Shown: positions 1-11,800, counted from the stretch's first letter. The stretch is 64,000 nucleotides of DNA from Glomus cerebriforme (GCA_003550305.1 QKYT01000326.1:56104-120103); one strand, 5' to 3'. Numbers and translations are program-made. The notes: a model not told the origin generated them from the sequence alone.

Positions 1-566
1 CAACAAACAAGTGAAACAAGGACAGTAAATTTTTGCGCAATTTGCTAATGACTCATCAATATGCACATATATATTTTTCATGAGTCATAGTTACGCGTAA
101 TATCAAAATAGAATCGCCAAATTAATGATCTATTTAACGTCATTTAACGTCAGCATTTAACATTTATTATTAGTCATCGCAATATGACAACAAATAAATT
201 ATATTCTAGAAATTAAATAAAGATGATAATTTTCTGTGATTCCCATTTTCTTCTTGAATAATTTTACATTAAAAATTAAATTTTATAAATATATTATTTC
301 GCTAAATGTATACATGATGTAATTAATAATTGTCAAAGTATGTAACGTAGATTCATAAATGAAATGTTTTTCAATATACAATTGTGCTAAATGAGTCATG
401 ATATCGGCATGATTTGATAAAAAAATCATGAGTCATAGTTCATGATTAGGGATGAATAAATTGATACATACTGTATATTACACATATTACACATGAAATA
501 TCATGATAAAACCTATTTTATTAAATAGTATACACATGTTATACTGTATATGTCAATATAAATTAG
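1..566. other. AT-rich intergenic stretch with TGASTCA motifs
   Basis: No convincing coding region is visible. The stretch carries several copies of the palindromic motif TGAGTCAT or TGACTCAT (near 49, 82, 391 and 428), most inside longer near-repeats containing CATGAGTCATAG. TGASTCA is the classical binding site of Gcn4/AP-1 type bZIP factors. Because the copies sit in repeated sequence, and similar words occur in the palindromic repeat near 51.7 kb, they may be repeat-derived and not regulatory. Confidence 0.3.
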
Positions 567-753
567 TTAGATCTTATTTGACTGACTCTTACATATTTTA
601 AAAAAAAAGTTAATAATAGTGATTTTGTGAAAGGACACTTTACTATGTAATACGGCGATGATACTAATATCCCAAATATAAGCATGAGATAATTCCTGTT
701 TGTCATCTGGCATATAAAAATAGGTGTTATATATTAATTTACAAATGTTTTTG

Positions 754-836
754 TACAGGACACGACTCGAACCCGCATGCTTCAAATGAACACCAGATCC
801 TAAGTTTGGCATGTCTACCATTCCAGTCAGCCCTGC
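754..836 (-). tRNA. Degenerate tRNA-Leu(UAG)-like sequence, organelle type
   Basis: On the minus strand the sequence folds like a class II tRNA. The acceptor GCAGGGC pairs with GTCCTGT (two GU pairs), the D arm contains GGAATGGTAGAC, and the anticodon loop CTTAGGA gives anticodon UAG. A long variable arm follows, then a T loop with TTCGA. The T stem is damaged (GCGGG faces a sequence with mismatches or a missing base) and the anticodon stem has one mismatch. The style resembles mitochondrial or bacterial tRNA-Leu more than fungal nuclear tRNA. Together with the neighbouring Lys-like sequence it suggests a nuclear copy of mitochondrial DNA. Probably a pseudo-tRNA. Confidence 0.5.
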
Positions 837-842
837 TTTTTT

Positions 843-915
843 GAATTCCTGATTGGGAATCGAACCCAAATATCTTTTTTAAAAGAGAGGAGTCTTACCA
901 TTAAGTGCATCAGGA
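843..915 (-). tRNA. Degenerate tRNA-Lys(UUU)-like sequence, organelle type
   Basis: On the minus strand a perfect seven-base acceptor stem (TCCTGAT with ATCAGGA) and a perfect T arm (TTGGG, TTCGATT, CCCAA) enclose a short D arm with TTAATGGTAAG. The anticodon region contains CTTTTAA, compatible with Lys UUU, but the anticodon stem has C-A mismatches and is probably broken. The compact D arm with TTAATGGTAA is typical of mitochondrial tRNAs. Only a few bases separate it from the Leu-like sequence on the same strand, the spacing expected of an organelle tRNA cluster. Confidence 0.5.
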
Positions 916-1079
916 CTTTATTTTAATTTTCTTTCTTTTTCGTCAGGTTATTAAATAGAGTAGAGCACAGATCAGATAAAAAAAAGTGAAATAAATATAA
1001 ATTCAACTAATCTACTTTCAGATAATAACAAAATCCCAGCCAAGACCACAAAGAAAAGTCGAGAACGGGGAAAAAGAGC

Positions 1080-2215
1080 GAAAATATAGTTGAGGCATTT
1101 AACGCTGCAGATTATTTTCGTGGCGGACCTTCAGGAAATTATTATAAAAATTCTTAAACATTGCTGAATTTGTGAAAACAATTCCATAATTAACCAAACA
1201 GGGTCTATTTGACGGTTTTGTTATGCGATTAGATGATCTTGCTCTTTTACAAGTTTGATATTTGTTTTTGGTTTTTTTTTTGGTTAAAAGATAATATTCT
1301 TAATTTATTAGTTGGACTAGTCACTAGTGGCAACTATCCCATTAATATTGTCTATTGTAGCATTTTATCATATCTTTAATCTTTACATGACCCTTTGCAA
1401 CCCAGAATATGAAGGTTTTTTTGATATAGTGCTATACTACTTATATGATATATAGAACTCATGGGACGGATGTGGGCCAACTTTAAAACAATTAGAGAAA
1501 TATGAAATATTTGGTTAATAAAGGATATAAATATCAAGCTGAAATAGTTGCATAAGTGTTTATAATTAAGTGATACGTACATCTTGCGGTTATGTTTTAG
1601 ACGAGTCAACATGTGAGCCCTCCGTCGTTCCTTTACCGCTATTATCGCCGGTCTTCCGACGTCCTTTGACGTCAAAGCAGGTGTTCTCCACTCCCTATGG
1701 ACCGAAACTAAGGCAAAATCCATCAATATTCCTCGCTCCAGATTCTCGTATCGTCCTAAACCATACGTCAATGTAAAATTATTACTGAGGATAATGGAAA
1801 ATTTATATACATGCAACAAAAGACTGTGTTTTCAACGCATAAATTGTTAGAGCTAATATCGTGACGACATTAGACAAAAAATATTTTTGAATGGGATATC
1901 ATTATTAAGAGTTATTCTTGTTGTTGTATATACATTATACAGTATGTTGATAGCTGAGGTTCGTAAGATGTCTAATGCCGGCCCAAATATCTTAAGGCAT
2001 TATAAACTTGGCCGCAATAGTGCAGGCTGGTCGTGCAATTATGAAGTCAGTTTGGATATGGGAAATCATGGATGGGATGATCGGAAATTGTTTCATTGTC
2101 CTAAATTTAAAGGATGGTTATACTTTTTTATAGTAAAGTATCCGGAAATATTAAACTTTTATCCAATAGTAAGTATCCTGGATGTACTGTATTATGAACT
2201 ACTCAATATTTTGAT
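1080..2215 (+). pseudogene. Relic of a BTB-SPRY gene
   Basis: Plus-strand fragments match the BTB-SPRY family of this window but are broken by stops, frameshifts and deletions. Around 1090-1160 a piece reads like the BTB segment IIEAFYAADYF. Around 1595-1617 GYVLDESTC matches the SPRY opening YVWDESACG. Around 1775-1800 a piece matches IIEDNGK, near 1890-1905 FEWDIII matches the SPRY strand FEWDVII, and near 2155 FYPIVSI matches LYPVVSL near the C terminus. Most of the BACK region is missing. About 158 GC-richer bases separate the SPRY opening from IIEDNGK. This is the oldest-looking copy and one of only two on the plus strand. Confidence 0.7.
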
Positions 2216-2229
2216 AATATAGTTTGATA

Positions 2230-3420
2230 ACAATAATATAATAATTTAGATCGTACAATAAAAATATTTAAAATCAGTTTTATACATTAATTTGATAGTT
2301 TCAAAAATAAATATAAGTTTCGAGACCTTTCCTTTAAAAAAAAAAAAAAAAAAAAGCATATCTTTTTTTTTTTATACTTTTTTATTATTTAATTGAAAAA
2401 TCGGTTCGAAATTTCCATATTCATTTCATATTTTATTTTTATTTTTATTTTAAACATTTTTCAAATGCTAATCTGATTAACAATAATAATAAATAAAAAC
2501 CCGAACTGAAGTTTTAAAAAAAAAAAAAAAAAAAAAAAAGTATTCTATGTTTCAAAAAATAAGTATTATTACTTAAAATATTCTCAGTTAACAAGGAAAG
2601 GATACTATTCCGATTGTATTGTCTGTACTCTGTACAATATAAATAAAATATAAATTCAAATTTATTTTAAAGCGTAAAAATAGTAAGATCGGAGGGGATT
2701 TGTATCAATAAATTTAAACCATATAAGGAAATTCCCCCGCAGATTGGACCAGTCGATTATGACATGATCCCTATTTTTCGTAATTTTTTTTTTTTTCCTT
2801 CTCTGTACTTTCCGTAAGATTTTTTTTTTTTAAAAAAAAAATTTGTGATTGAATGTACTGAGTTCTTTGTACTATAAAAATTATTTACATTAGATGCATG
2901 TAATTGATTTTGTACCAATGATCCGCCATTACTTATTGACAAGAAAAGGAAATCATTTCGGTTGATCGCCGATACACTATCAAAAAAAAGTCTATTGTAA
3001 TTAAATTTAGGTTTGTAAAAAAAATTTTTTTTTTTGGCGGATCGCGCAGTATTTTTGAACGAAAAATAACAGATAATAATAATTCTAAAGTAATATTTTA
3101 ATTATTTAAATTATTTAACAATTTATTAACAATTTATTGTTTTTCTAGTAAAAACGCACTTACAAAAATAAATTTTAACCAAATATCACTTTTCTATAGA
3201 AGAATAATATATATTTTCTTTTTTTTTTTTAAAAAAAAAAAAAAAGTGAAATGCAAGTTTAAGAAAGTTTATATATATGCAAAAAAAAATAATCCCTTTT
3301 GTTTCTAAATTAAAAATATATATTTGCGTATAATAACATATTATCCTTTTAAACAAAAAAAAAATTAGAATATATAATTAGAATAAATATATTAAAGAAT
3401 ATTATTAAAAAATAAATGTT
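2230..3420. other. Non-coding, homopolymer-rich intergenic region
   Basis: The stretch contains many A and T runs of 9 to 20 bases, for example near 2338, 2518, 2785, 2820 and 3220, often as T-run next to A-run. No open frame shows a recognisable domain. I see no RNA gene or convincing transposon end. Confidence 0.5.
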
Positions 3421-3427
3421 TTTTTTT

Positions 3428-4174
3428 TTAAGGATAACTCAAAAGTTTGACTTTAATATCATGATCATATTTATCACAAGTAGTTCCTTTACAAAATTCT
3501 TGGGCAAAATAATCAACGAAACCACTAAATGTATCTAAAATATTCTTTTCAGCAACGGTAGCAAAAGAAGGAAGGTCATTTGCTTTAATGTTTGATTTAG
3601 CAGCACTAATAATAATAGCTCTTGAAAGAGTACTAAAGAAACTTCCATTAGGAGAGAGACGATCCTTCAATGATTCATTAACATTTTTAACATTTCTTGG
3701 TTTAACATATTGATCCATAAAATGACAAACAGCAGGAGGATTACCACAAATATAATCTTGATTTTGACAATCATCCATAGTCCAAGCAACACCAGCTGGT
3801 GGTTGATTAACTCTTAATGGGTGTTGACATTGACCTTTAAATTGTGGAGATTGATTGAAAATTGAATCCTCAATTAATTTTGCAAAGTTACCAGTAAAAG
3901 TATCTTCAAATTTATCAGTTTCTTCTTCAATTACTTTATTACATGATGATCTAGCTGATGATGAAACGCTTCCAGTAAATCCATTAGAAAGATTGTCTTG
4001 TAATCTTTTTTTAAATTCTACAAACAAAACTTTGACTTCTTTGGAATAATTGTCTCCAAAAGCTAGTGAAATACCAGTACGACAGCTTTGTTCACAAGCA
4101 TTCGTAGGTACAATAGTAAATAATAAAACGGAAATTGCTACAATGGTAGCGAAATAAGTTAGAGATGATTTCAT
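3428..4174 (-). CDS. Secreted cysteine-rich protein, paralogue of the 7.6 kb gene
   Basis: Single-exon frame of 248 residues. The N terminus is a clear signal peptide: a hydrophobic stretch at about residues 5-25 ends in PTNA, just before Cys27. The predicted mature protein has nine cysteines (27, 31, 78, 116, 136, 143, 150, 228, 233). A conserved core at about residues 112-161 contains FKGQCQ, DCQNQDY, CGNPP, CHFMD and YVKPRNV. Two NxS/T sequons are present (NQS near 107, NES near 165). The same architecture occurs at 7598-8350. I do not recognise the family and assign no function. Small secreted cysteine-rich proteins in symbiotic fungi include effectors and wall proteins, so that is only a possibility. 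A TATA-like run lies near 4447-4463. Confidence 0.85.
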   Translation of the reverse strand: MKSSLTYFATIVAISVLLFTIVPTNACEQSCRTGISLAFGDNYSKEVKVLFVEFKKRLQDNLSNGFTGSVSSSARSSCNKVIEEETDKFEDTFTGNFAKLIEDSIFNQSPQFKGQCQHPLRVNQPPAGVAWTMDDCQNQDYICGNPPAVCHFMDQYVKPRNVKNVNESLKDRLSPNGSFFSTLSRAIIISAAKSNIKANDLPSFATVAEKNILDTFSGFVDYFAQEFCKGTTCDKYDHDIKVKLLSYP

Positions 4175-4429
4175 TTTTTTTTTGGGGTAAATAAAAGTTT
4201 CGTGAAAAAAAAAGTATACGTCGATAAAAAGAATACGAAAATTATAACGAAAGGGGAAAAAAAACTTAATATTATAACGAAAAAACGAAAAAAAAAAATT
4301 TTTTTTGTTAAAGACTCTTTTGATATGAGCAAAAAAAAATTCTTTCTAGAAGAAAGTCTTTTTTTTTTTTTTTTTTGGTTAAAATATTATCAAATTATAA
4401 AATTTGCTCAAGAGTAAAGAAGAAAATAA

Positions 4430-7400
4430 AACGGTTGAACATTTTACTCCTTATATATATATATAATTAAATTTTTTTTTTTATTGTGATACTTCATAAT
4501 ATAATTTTTCTACCAAATCTAGTTAACCACGCGGTGATGATAAAAATAGTAACAAACTTAAATGATCAAGTAACACAATTGCCGATTCAAGCATGTACAT
4601 TATAATAAAAAATTACAATAATTTATTTGCCAAGCCTTTCACTGCAGGAGTATGTATTATTTTACGGATATTATCTAATAAAAATGATCTTTTTGATTTT
4701 TTGTTGGGTATAAAATAAATTTATTTTACCTTTTACGTTGATAAATAAATAAATGTTTTAATTTTAAATACGGAAACTTTGGATATGCAAAACAAAGAAT
4801 AAATCTTCACGGTAACTTTTTCTTTTTAATATTTTATAAACTTTTATCTAATTTTGATCATAGATAATAGGGAGTGGATTAGCACGGAGAAAAGGATTGA
4901 AAATATCAAAGAGAATCGCTTTACATGAATGCGCACTTTTGTTAAATTTCCTATTATAGTAAAGTAGGAAATACCGACATTAAAAATAATAACGTACGAT
5001 GTGTAAAAATTAAATCAAATCTTAGGACTTTAAAGACTTTGTCGGAATTACTCTCATAAATTATTTAAAATTATTAATTATTCGCAGTTTAATAAGTAGC
5101 CAATGCACATGATTTATGATTATAATATATATATACAGTATATAGATATATATTAAATTCGATAATTCTTTGTTTATATTTGGCATACGATTTGATGTCG
5201 ATTACTAGTGGGTCGGTCTGTTTATTTATTACATATTGCATTTGATATAAGGTTTTCTTCACAAAGATTTTCCTTTTTTTTTCTTTTGAATACTTTTTTA
5301 TTAAAGATTTTCTTTATCTGAGATCAATCTGCTGTAATAAACGGGTGACAATACAAAAATAACGGGTGTTCCCTAGTTCGTTATCAAATTAAATAAATCT
5401 TTATGACGGCATTTATCGGAAAAAAATCGGTACTACAACATATTAACGATTTTTTTTTATTGTCCTCCGAGTATGATAGTAATCCTGAAAGAAGAAAAAG
5501 TAAATCTTATTTTTTTTTAGATTTAATTAAATTTATTTGTTTGTAATTAATTAAATTTCTAAATTTGTAAAATCCCAGTAAATAATAATTTTTTTTTTTT
5601 TTTTTTAAAGTTATAATATTTTAATGTTATGATTATATGATTATTAAATTAACGTATCAAAAAAGATACACAAAATTTAACTAATTTACACAACAGAATG
5701 TATTTCTTTCTAAACACAATGAGGTGATTTGTGGATTTTCAATCATGTGTGAATGGATTTTTTTCTCTTTTTGAACATATGATAATAATGATTTTTTTAA
5801 AAAAAGAGAGAATGTTAATCGACAAAAAAACCAAAAAGAAAAAAAAATTATCCTCTTCAACGTTCGTAGCCTTTTCCTTGTTTCACAAATTCTATAAATA
5901 AATCGATTAATATAGATATGTAGAATAACCAATAATTTATTTATGACTACGCCATATAATATATATGGAATTCCGCTCCAGAAAATTAAATGATCTTTTT
6001 ATAGTAATTATTTTGTTATTCATTAATTAGGATTTTTTTAAAATAGTTACATTGTTTTGTTTCATCAGCCTCATTGAATGACAGACGTACAGTATTTATT
6101 AAAAAAGAAATTTCCATATTTGTCCCTCTGAAAAAAAAATTTTGGTTTGTTCTAAAATTAATTTCCTATTAAAGAGCAAAATTTTTGTGGCGTCATATTG
6201 ACGAAAAATTTACTTAATATATACATCTTATAATAGATAATCCGGCCATAACACGGGTTTAAAACAAAATAATGGTGTTTTCGATATTATTTATAAAATC
6301 GGATTCAATGTTCATAAATACCAATGAAGAATAATAACAATATTTATAAATATAATAATATATAGTATTCGGAAAATATGGACAATTTGCCGTCGCCATA
6401 AATTAAAATAAATTCATTGTTCTCTTATCCTTTGAAAGATTGCATCTACCAGTGACCAGATATTTAACTGCATATAATTTTCAGATATAGGTTACAACAA
6501 AGATGTAAATAGGTCTTGTTCATGATATAATAGAGTATCTGCCACTAATATTTCTTTGTTTAAATAGATTAGGAAATGTGGTTAGTATTATTTATATTAT
6601 TTATCACTTCATATGGGCTGCAGGGGGATTGTGTATCCCAATTTTTTTTTTTTTTTTGATAAATATTATGGTTTGACCCATATTTTGGTGTGAAGGACCC
6701 GGGAAAGTTGTATATTTTGTACCAGGAAGAACATAAATTATAAAAGTTGATAAATTTCTCCGTGTACAATCATACAGTATATTTTTTTTTTTCATATTCC
6801 AAAAGATTTACGGTACATTGCTTATGAAACAAAAATATTATTATTATATAAATAATAACTAATAAATGAAAAAAATTTAAATTACAATGTAAAAATTACC
6901 AAAAAAAAGGGGTGCGATGTATCGTTTACATCGCCCCTGCGATAAATTATTAAACTCTAAATTTTTTTTTTCAATGAAATTCGCCTATTCCACGGAATAA
7001 CTTTACATATTTTTATTAAAAAAAAAATCGTAGAAATGTGCGTAATACATACGTTAGTAACACTTTCCCATTTACTTCCAACCCGTTAAAATTTCTTATA
7101 AGGGGTTCCCTCCCTTTTTCAAATATTCTCTTTACGACTAATAGTAGGCGTAAAAGATATTGAAGTTTGCAATCAATAAATAATTGATTTCAGATTAAAA
7201 TTATAGCAAATTAATGATTCATCACAAAAAATAATTCTCATGCAGTTAATATCCATGCACAAAGATAAAGGTACGAGATTTATTGATCTATTTATATTTA
7301 TGAAATTTATGGCAAACTTCCTATAAATTTTACTATGATTAATAAATTATAATCAATTTTATTTCTTCAGTTAATAATTTCAGTATAATAATACAATATA

Positions 7401-7590
7401 ATACTTGTACTGTACTTGTAATAATTCATTACTATTTTCTATTTGATTTTTGCTATTTCTAATAATATACATTGATAAAAAAAAATATCTAAATACAAAT
7501 TATAAAAATTAAAGTTCTTTTACTTTACAATTTAAAGTCAAATCTAATAAATGGAAAAACAAAGAGGTAATAAAAAAAAATAAAATAAAA
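4430..7590. other. Intergenic region without recognisable genes
   Basis: Between the two secreted-protein genes about 3.1 kb of AT-rich sequence holds only short chance frames, such as those at 5681-5932 and 6569-6795, which are composed largely of T-run codons. I see no domain, no RNA gene and no clear terminal repeats. Confidence 0.5.
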
Positions 7591-7597
7591 TAAAAAA

Positions 7598-8350
7598 CTA
7601 AGGAAAAGACAAAAGAATAGATTTGATTTCATCATCATATTTATCGCAAGAAGTTTTAAAACAAAAACCATCATTAAAATCTTTGGCAAAGTGATCTAAT
7701 TCATGTCTAAGATTCGTTGTAACGATTCCCAAAAAAGTATTCATTCTTGATTGATCATTTCCGAAAGCACCCGATTTTGTAACAGCATCTTCAATAGCAA
7801 TCGTAATAGTTCCAGTAAAATCACCATCAACTGAAGCACGACCACTTAAAGCTTCTTTAAGAATTCCAACATTTCTTGGTTTAACATATTTATCCATAAA
7901 ATGACAAATAGAAGGAGGATTTCCACATACATAATCTTGATTTTGACAATCAGTTAATGTCCAATTAACACCATTTTTAGGTTGTATAACTTTTAAAGGT
8001 CTTTGACATTGTCCTTTAAATTTTGGTTCATATAAAAATATTGAATTTTGAACGATATCTTTACAACTTCGAGAAAAATCTACTTTTAATTTGTTAACTT
8101 GATTCAAGACTGCAATGTTGGTTGCATTTTTAACTTGATCAATATTACCATTTGAATCTTTATAAAGATTATTTAATAAATTTGTAGTAAAATTATCGAA
8201 AAGTGGATTCCATTCTTGAATATAACTATTACAAAATGCTAATGAAATACCATCACGACAATTTTGTTCACATGCTTGATTTGGCGCAGCAGTTAATAAA
8301 AGGGTAGTATAAATTGTATAAATGGTTATAAGACTGGGTAAGAATTTCAT
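7598..8350 (-). CDS. Secreted cysteine-rich protein, paralogue of the 3.4 kb gene
   Basis: Single-exon frame of 250 residues, same strand as the copy 3.4 kb to the left. The signal peptide covers about residues 1-26 and ends in APNQA before CEQNC. Ten cysteines are visible (27, 31, 40, 96, 115, 135, 142, 149, 230, 235). Eight or nine align with the other copy, including CEQ-C, GQCQ-PL, DCQNQDY, CGNPP and CHFMD. The middle core and the C-terminal CDKYD motif are the most conserved parts, while the segment between residues 45 and 95 diverges strongly. NxS/T sequons occur near residues 53 and 75. A TATA-like stretch lies near 8478, about 130 bases upstream. Function unknown; the pair is a tandem duplication. 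Confidence 0.85.
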   Translation of the reverse strand: MKFLPSLITIYTIYTTLLLTAAPNQACEQNCRDGISLAFCNSYIQEWNPLFDNFTTNLLNNLYKDSNGNIDQVKNATNIAVLNQVNKLKVDFSRSCKDIVQNSIFLYEPKFKGQCQRPLKVIQPKNGVNWTLTDCQNQDYVCGNPPSICHFMDKYVKPRNVGILKEALSGRASVDGDFTGTITIAIEDAVTKSGAFGNDQSRMNTFLGIVTTNLRHELDHFAKDFNDGFCFKTSCDKYDDEIKSILLSFP

Positions 8351-8359
8351 TTTTAGATT

Positions 8360-9785
8360 TATGTTACGGATTTTTTGTTTTTTTTTTAGAGGGGAAGGAT
8401 TTAATTTGATTTAATTTTGATTTATTTACTTTTTCAATTTTTAACGAAGGAAAAGAGATCAAAAAAAGTTACTTTTATATATATTTTTTGGGGTCAAGAT
8501 TTTGAACGTCATAATCAGATCATCACTAATTAACTAATTAATGATGACACTTATACATAAATAATTGGAAAACCAAACAATTATAGTATATCAGGCGGTT
8601 ATTGCATATATTTCAGAATATTCTATCAAACTATGCCGAAACAGTTCATAGCCACGAAGTTCATTAATTTTTTTTTAAAAAAAAAAAAACATTAAGGGAA
8701 CATATTAGATTACATTTTTTATAATTCTAGAAGTGGCAAATTGACGGGAAGCAGTGCTGTTGTGAACCGCACCCACCAAGCCGCTTGGCTTTGTATCAAT
8801 TTAATTGTCCTCCCGTTCTTTCTGTTTTTTTTTTTAAAAAAAAAAAAAACAAAATTAAAATTAAAATCGCACATTCTCTTGTTATTGTTATACAAACATG
8901 GTCATATGTTTGGTCATTTGGAGAGCAACGCCTATGAAAAATTTTTTTATTAGTTATTGCATTTGTAAGAGTAATCCCCAATTGATTTTTTTTTTTTTTT
9001 TTTTGATCGTCTCGAAACTTCTGTGATCGTATTTTTAAAAAATTAAAAAAAAAAAATTCGAAATAAAAAATAAAATAAAACAAACAGGTTCGTTTGAGTT
9101 ATATTCACGATTTATAAAGATCGAAAATCTGAATAGTTTGGCATTTAGATAAACATTATATATATACAATTCTCGCTTCGTGAACCATTTTTCTGATAAA
9201 ATGGATCAAAAGAAAGAAATAAACTTTTATTTTTGACACGGACAATAAAAAAAAATCAGAAATTTGAGATAATGTTTAATACCTTATGTTTATTATTATA
9301 AAGTTAAATTCAACATTTCATGACAATTTTTTTCAATAAAATTCAAACTTAAATCCTCTTTCATCTTAGCATTATTTATTTATTGGCTCAGGTAATGAAG
9401 GGTCGTTTTGTAAAATAAGCTTACGAAAAAATTAAAAATTTGATACTTGACATTTGAATTTATCTATTATTCTTAGGTCTTTTTATTTCTTTCCATCTTG
9501 AAAAGATCGTGTTCATAAAGAGAGTATTATCATTCGTAATTTCTATTAGTAAAATAATATGTCAATGAACGAATAATTAACTAGGAAAAATACATGACCT
9601 GTCTTGAATTGTGATTTAAATAAAAGGTGAATGAAATCTGATGATGTCTTGTTACCAATTCAATAAAACTTGTAAACCATTTTTTTCGTACATAATCATT
9701 AAATATCACAATTTCTCATTATTTTTATTACTAAAAATTACGTTGTTCAATTTGCTCTCATAATTCTCATAATGATACTATATTC
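8360..9785. other. Intergenic region without recognisable genes
   Basis: AT-rich sequence with T-run/A-run pairs near 8670, 8825 and 8990. The short overlapping frames on both strands at 8741-9083 read mostly through homopolymers and show no domain. Confidence 0.45.
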
Positions 9786-9789
9786 AAAT

Positions 9790-9974
9790 TAGGGATTGGA
9801 ATCGATTCCTGAATCTTTTCAAGAATTTTTTTTAGACGGTCAGCCTGACTTCGAATCAGTCTAATTTTAGGGTACGTCTAAATCGGAGCAGAATCACGTG
9901 ATTTTCGTAAATTTTTGGCCGGAATTATGGCATTAATGCCGTTTCGATTTTTTCAGAATCGATTCCAATCCCTA
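9790..9974. mobile_element. hAT-type MITE, 185 bp
   Basis: The element starts with TAGGGATTGGAATCGATTC and ends with its perfect reverse complement. It is flanked on both sides by the same 8-bp word ATTCAAAT (9782-9789 and 9975-9982). Eight-base target duplications and termini of the form (T/C)AGGG are the hallmarks of the hAT superfamily. The 185-bp body has no coding capacity and contains a small internal palindrome (GGCATTAATGCC), so it is a non-autonomous MITE needing a transposase from elsewhere. The perfect terminal repeats and target duplication suggest a fairly recent insertion. Confidence 0.85.
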
Positions 9975-10212
9975 ATTCAAATAAGAAATCTGACTAATTT
10001 GATTTACCGAATCGGTAACTTGTGTACTCAGTAATTTACTATATACTCTTTGGTTGGTTATCGTATACAAAATATACTAATATTTAAAAAATTTTGAAAT
10101 GTTACAATTTATTATTTTATTCAGTACTATATTATTTCGGTAGTATATTGGTTTGATTCGGGTAAGTAACTAATGTCAATTTTTTTGCCAAGAAAGCTTT
10201 TTTTGTGGAAAT

Positions 10213-10860
10213 TTGCTTATTGATTTTATTTTTATTGCTGGATCTGTCAAAGACAACGAGATAATCAATCAATGGAATGCTGTAGTTCGAATATTATATG
10301 TAATTCCAGCTAGCACTACTATGGCAAAATTATGGACGAATTTTGGCCCGCACTATTTAACTCGTCAATCACAGAAAAATTTTTATTTTATTAAACAATA
10401 TCACAATTCTTTTGATTATATTTCTTTTTTACCACAAAATTTATCAATCCACTCGATTATTCCTAAATGGAATAATATTCTTATTGATACACATTTACGA
10501 AAATTTTTAACGCATCTTTCAGATGTAAAAAATTTTGAATCTTTTGTTAATCTTTATCGTAATAACAAATATCATCATATATTACAGAAATAGATTGGGA
10601 TGCGACTTTCAAATATTTTGATTCTGATTCAGATTCAAAACTAACGACTTCCTTTAAATCTTCTTACTGAAAATCTCACAAAATAAAAATTTTAATCGAA
10701 GAACTTCTAACTGTAGAACATATTAAAAAGAGACGTCCAGATTTGTATAATAACTGGTTTTGTCCTCTTTGCCGGTTCACATCATTTACATAACAATAAT
10801 AATTGTGATCAAATGTTAAAATTAGAACAATATCATAGAATAGACAAAAAACAAAAATTC
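10213..10860 (+). pseudogene. Fragment of a LINE-type retrotransposon tail (RNase H region)
   Basis: A 126-residue open frame without a clear start (10213-10593) is followed, in broken frames up to about 10860, by a segment reading TVEHIKKRRPDLYNNW and then FCPLC. From memory, a motif of this kind followed by a Cys-x2-Cys near the C terminus recurs in LINE-derived RNase H-type open frames of arbuscular mycorrhizal fungi; that comparison is unverified. The 5' part with reverse transcriptase is absent, consistent with the usual 5' truncation of LINE copies. No function is expected. Confidence 0.45.
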
Positions 10861-10869
10861 AATAGATAC

Positions 10870-11800
10870 AAGATCTAGATATACTCCTCCGAATAGATTA
10901 GATACTAATGTTCCTTTATTAGTAGGTCAAACTAGTTTAAAAAATTCTATTTACTTTGGTGGGGATTTTCTGGATTTTTGGTATACGATCGTAATTTAGA
11001 TTTAGGTTTTATCTTAGGTTTATTTAATTTTGCGGTAGTCGGGTGATTAGACATGTGATTTATCATATGTTTATCACATGACTCAAGTGCGATGGCGAGG
11101 GGCTTTTTTACTTGTAATTTTATATTTGTATATATTATGAATACAATCATTGTTAAGTTTAAAAAAAAAACATTATGATAATATGGAATTATAGAAGCCC
11201 AATCTTCACATATACTTAAATTTTTGTTATTATGATACTATCAAAATTCTTTAACTGGAACACTTGAGGAATTTTAAAAGAATGTATCCTGTAACTGTAT
11301 CATTCATACTGTATTTATCATTTGAGAATTTTTGTTAATATAAAGAAAGTCAAGACATGATAAATTATAGCCGTTGCTAAATAATTTATAGAAAGGCGAG
11401 TACAAGAATTTTTTTGGAAAATACAAGTAGAAAAAAAGTAGAATGGAAGAACTCCTTGAGAGCCTTCTTATGAAGCACGTGTGGTTTTTAAACTTCAATT
11501 ATTTTTTACGATAAACACCTTTATTATTTTCCTAAAAAAACTCCACTTATACATGATTTTTTTCCGTATGGTTAAAATGTGACCTCCCGATGAATTCTTA
11601 TCGCAAGAACCGCTTTTTGCTGATCTGATCATTTATTCTTCTTTATAAAGGCGTGTTAATGCTTAAAAATGATTAATAAACAGATTTATTTGAATCATGT
11701 TATAAAACTTTTAATTGAATAAATTATTACGTTATTTTAATTAATGGAGTTTTTTTTTTATTTTTTAACATGTAGTGAATTGATATTATTGTCAAGAAAG
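10870..11800. other. Intergenic region without recognisable genes
   Basis: Short frames on the minus strand (10947-11150 and 11304-11498) show no family signature. The stretch ends just past the 3' end of the first BTB-SPRY gene. Confidence 0.4.

Noticed and set aside
567..869. Minus-strand open frame of 100 codons
   Set aside because: It reads through the two tRNA-like structures, which explain the sequence better; no protein domain is present.
1376..1819. Minus-strand frame of 147 codons
   Set aside because: It lies antisense to the plus-strand BTB-SPRY relic and has no recognisable family.
6569..6795. Overlapping minus-strand frames
   Set aside because: Both depend on reading a poly-T/A run as lysines; no supporting features.
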